Positions 62,637 to 64,000 of a stretch of 64,000 nt of DNA are shown one piece after another. The DNA comes from an uncultured Bacteroidota bacterium (GTDB taxonomy: Bacteria; Bacteroidota; Bacteroidia; Chitinophagales; Chitinophagaceae). Under the pieces are notes generated by a model, which made no database searches, was not told the origin of the DNA, and worked only from the letters and a program-made list of their open reading frames with translations. How positions within the stretch are numbered: position 1 is the stretch's first letter; every line of letters begins with the position of its first letter. The position numbers and the translations under genes are program-made. The stretch covers positions 124,001-188,000 of the forward strand of contig CAIJXT010000003.1 in the NCBI GenBank assembly GCA_903824665.1, read 5' to 3'.

Positions 62637-64000
62637 ATGGGGTACATTTACAACACCGGTTTACTTTTTTCAAAAATAGCCGGCGAAAACGCCGGTCGTA
62701 CGGCATTGAAATATCCAGACGGTGCCACGGTCACCTACGAGCAACTCAATAGTCTCAGTAACAGGATTGCCCACTATTTTGCTGCCCATGGATTGAAAAG
62801 CGGGGATGTCATCGCAATTTTCAACAACAAATCCCCTATCGGGTATGCGTGTATGCTGGCTGCGCTGAAGACAGGCATTATATACACCAATCTGGACCTT
62901 ACATCGCCCTACCAGCGAATAAAAAAGATAGCAGAACGGTGCAAACCCAAGCTGCTGCTTTACGATATCGACTGCGCATTGCGCAGCGAAATGGAAGCGT
63001 TACAAATTCCGTATGTGAACCTTTATGAAGGCTTTGAAGCCGGTCTGGCAGCATTCAGTGCAGAATTGCCGGCATTTACAAGGGATGTTACCGGTGCAAA
63101 TGGTGCCTATATCATGTTCACGTCCGGATCTACCGGTTTTCCGAAAGGAGCCGTGATCTCTCATGCCAATCTGATCAATTTTATAGCATGGGGTCAGGCT
63201 GAGTTCGGGATAACCAGCGATGATATTATGACCAATGCCAACCCTATTTACTTTGACAACTCAGTATTTGACTTTTACGTTGCGTTGTTTTCCGGAGCAC
63301 AACTGGCACCGCTGACCAATGAGGTTACCCGCGAGCCATTCGGGCTGGTGAAGGCAGTAGCTGCGGCAGGGTGCACCACCTGGTTCTCGGTACCCTCTCT
63401 ACTGGTTTACCTCATCACCACACGAGCTCTGGGTGCCAACAGCCTGCCTGCAATGAAGCGGTTTATATTTGGTGGCGAGGGTTTTCCTAAACCTAAACTG
63501 AAAAAATTGCATGAATTGTATGGGCATGCTGCAAGCCTGTACAATGTATATGGTCCTACAGAATGTACCTGCATCTGCTCATCCTACAAGATCAGCGAAG
63601 TTGATTTTGAAGATATGAACAATCTGGCACCGCTGGGTTACCTGGCACCCAATTTCAGTTACGTGCTTACCAACACAGATGAAACAGGCAAATTTGGTGA
63701 GCTTTGTCTGAAAGGGCCAAACGTTGGTGCAGGATACTATAATGACCCCGAGCGCACCCAAAAATCCTTTATTCAGAATCCATACAATACCGACTTTAAC
63801 GAAACAATCTACAGCACCGGAGATCTGGTACAGGTTGACGAAAAAGGTTGGCTGCACTTCAAGGGACGTGCCGACAATCAGGTAAAACATATGGGTTACC
63901 GGATAGAGCTGGAAGAAATAGAATCTATGCTCAATACCCTGCCTTATGTGCACGAATCAGCGGTGATATATGAGCATATCAATGAATCGCTGGGTCAGAT
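62637..64000 (+). CDS. DltA-like amino-acid adenylation enzyme, C-terminus beyond the window
   Basis: Open from ATG 62637 to the window edge (454 codons). ANL-superfamily motifs: MFTSGSTGFPKGAV (ATP loop, about 160-173), YFDNSVFDFY with Asp207 at the position that binds the alpha-amino group in amino-acid-activating domains, YNVYGPTECT, STGDLV, and FKGRADNQVKHMGYRIE with the hinge. The Asp and the NxYGPTE pattern point to an amino acid, as in DltA, rather than a fatty acid. It probably loads an amino acid onto the carrier protein encoded two genes upstream. The side-chain specificity is not determined. Confidence 0.88.
   Translation, partial: MGYIYNTGLLFSKIAGENAGRTALKYPDGATVTYEQLNSLSNRIAHYFAAHGLKSGDVIAIFNNKSPIGYACMLAALKTGIIYTNLDLTSPYQRIKKIAERCKPKLLLYDIDCALRSEMEALQIPYVNLYEGFEAGLAAFSAELPAFTRDVTGANGAYIMFTSGSTGFPKGAVISHANLINFIAWGQAEFGITSDDIMTNANPIYFDNSVFDFYVALFSGAQLAPLTNEVTREPFGLVKAVAAAGCTTWFSVPSLLVYLITTRALGANSLPAMKRFIFGGEGFPKPKLKKLHELYGHAASLYNVYGPTECTCICSSYKISEVDFEDMNNLAPLGYLAPNFSYVLTNTDETGKFGELCLKGPNVGAGYYNDPERTQKSFIQNPYNTDFNETIYSTGDLVQVDEKGWLHFKGRADNQVKHMGYRIELEEIESMLNTLPYVHESAVIYEHINESLGQ

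Overview
The window reads as chromosomal DNA of a Bacteroidota bacterium, most likely Chitinophagaceae-like. Supporting signs are three secreted proteins with Bacteroidetes-type C-terminal (type IX secretion) sorting domains, a histidine kinase fused to a receiver and an AraC-type output domain, an M49 dipeptidyl peptidase III lipoprotein, a bacterial geranylgeranylglyceryl phosphate synthase, several TAnnTTTG promoter-like -7 elements, and weak Shine-Dalgarno signals. I found no rRNA, tRNA, CRISPR array or intact insertion sequence. The genus is inference; no marker gene fixes it.

Layout. 0-5 kb: a Sel1-repeat protein cut by the window edge, then a YfhO-like membrane glycosyltransferase meeting a CsbB/GtrB-like GT2 end to end. 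5-13.5 kb: a tight operon for an unusual activated sugar or sugar acid: epimerase, cytidylyltransferase-like enzyme, DJ-1/PfpI protein, cupin, TPP enzyme, HpcH/HpaI aldolase, Ldh-family dehydrogenase and a HAD-FkbM fusion. I know of no described pathway with this set. 13.6-15.4 kb: era and a PLP-dependent desulfhydrase/deaminase. 15.4-20 kb: two MORN-repeat proteins, a racemase, and the first copy of a ~0.55 kb dispersed repeat. 20-27 kb: an exonuclease/GIY-YIG fusion, a nucleotidyltransferase, an aldo/keto reductase and polA. 27-34.5 kb: a giant LamG/Ig-like secreted protein, a hybrid sensor kinase and a glutathione peroxidase. 34.6-39 kb: a TMTC-like membrane glycosyltransferase and DPP III. 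39-39.6 kb: the second, inverted copy of the dispersed repeat. 40-48 kb: two more type IX-secreted proteins, a di-heme cytochrome c peroxidase with a small cytochrome c, a gene remnant and a lipoprotein. 48-51.7 kb (minus strand): GGGP synthase, mscL, a glycosyltransferase-like protein and hutH.

51.9-64 kb is a surface-polysaccharide locus on the plus strand: CpsB-type phosphatase, UDP-HexNAc dehydrogenase, Wza-like export lipoprotein, BY-kinase/Wzz with a (Tyr-Gly)n tail, Wzm/Wzt ABC exporter, DegT aminotransferase, WbqC-family protein, acyl carrier protein, short-chain dehydrogenase, and a DltA-like adenylation enzyme that runs off the window. The last five genes suggest an amino sugar that is aminoacylated through a carrier protein. 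With the UDP-sugar dehydrogenase and the neighbouring type IX cargo genes, one testable idea is that the locus makes an LPS-type glycan that anchors type IX-secreted proteins, as Porphyromonas gingivalis A-LPS does.
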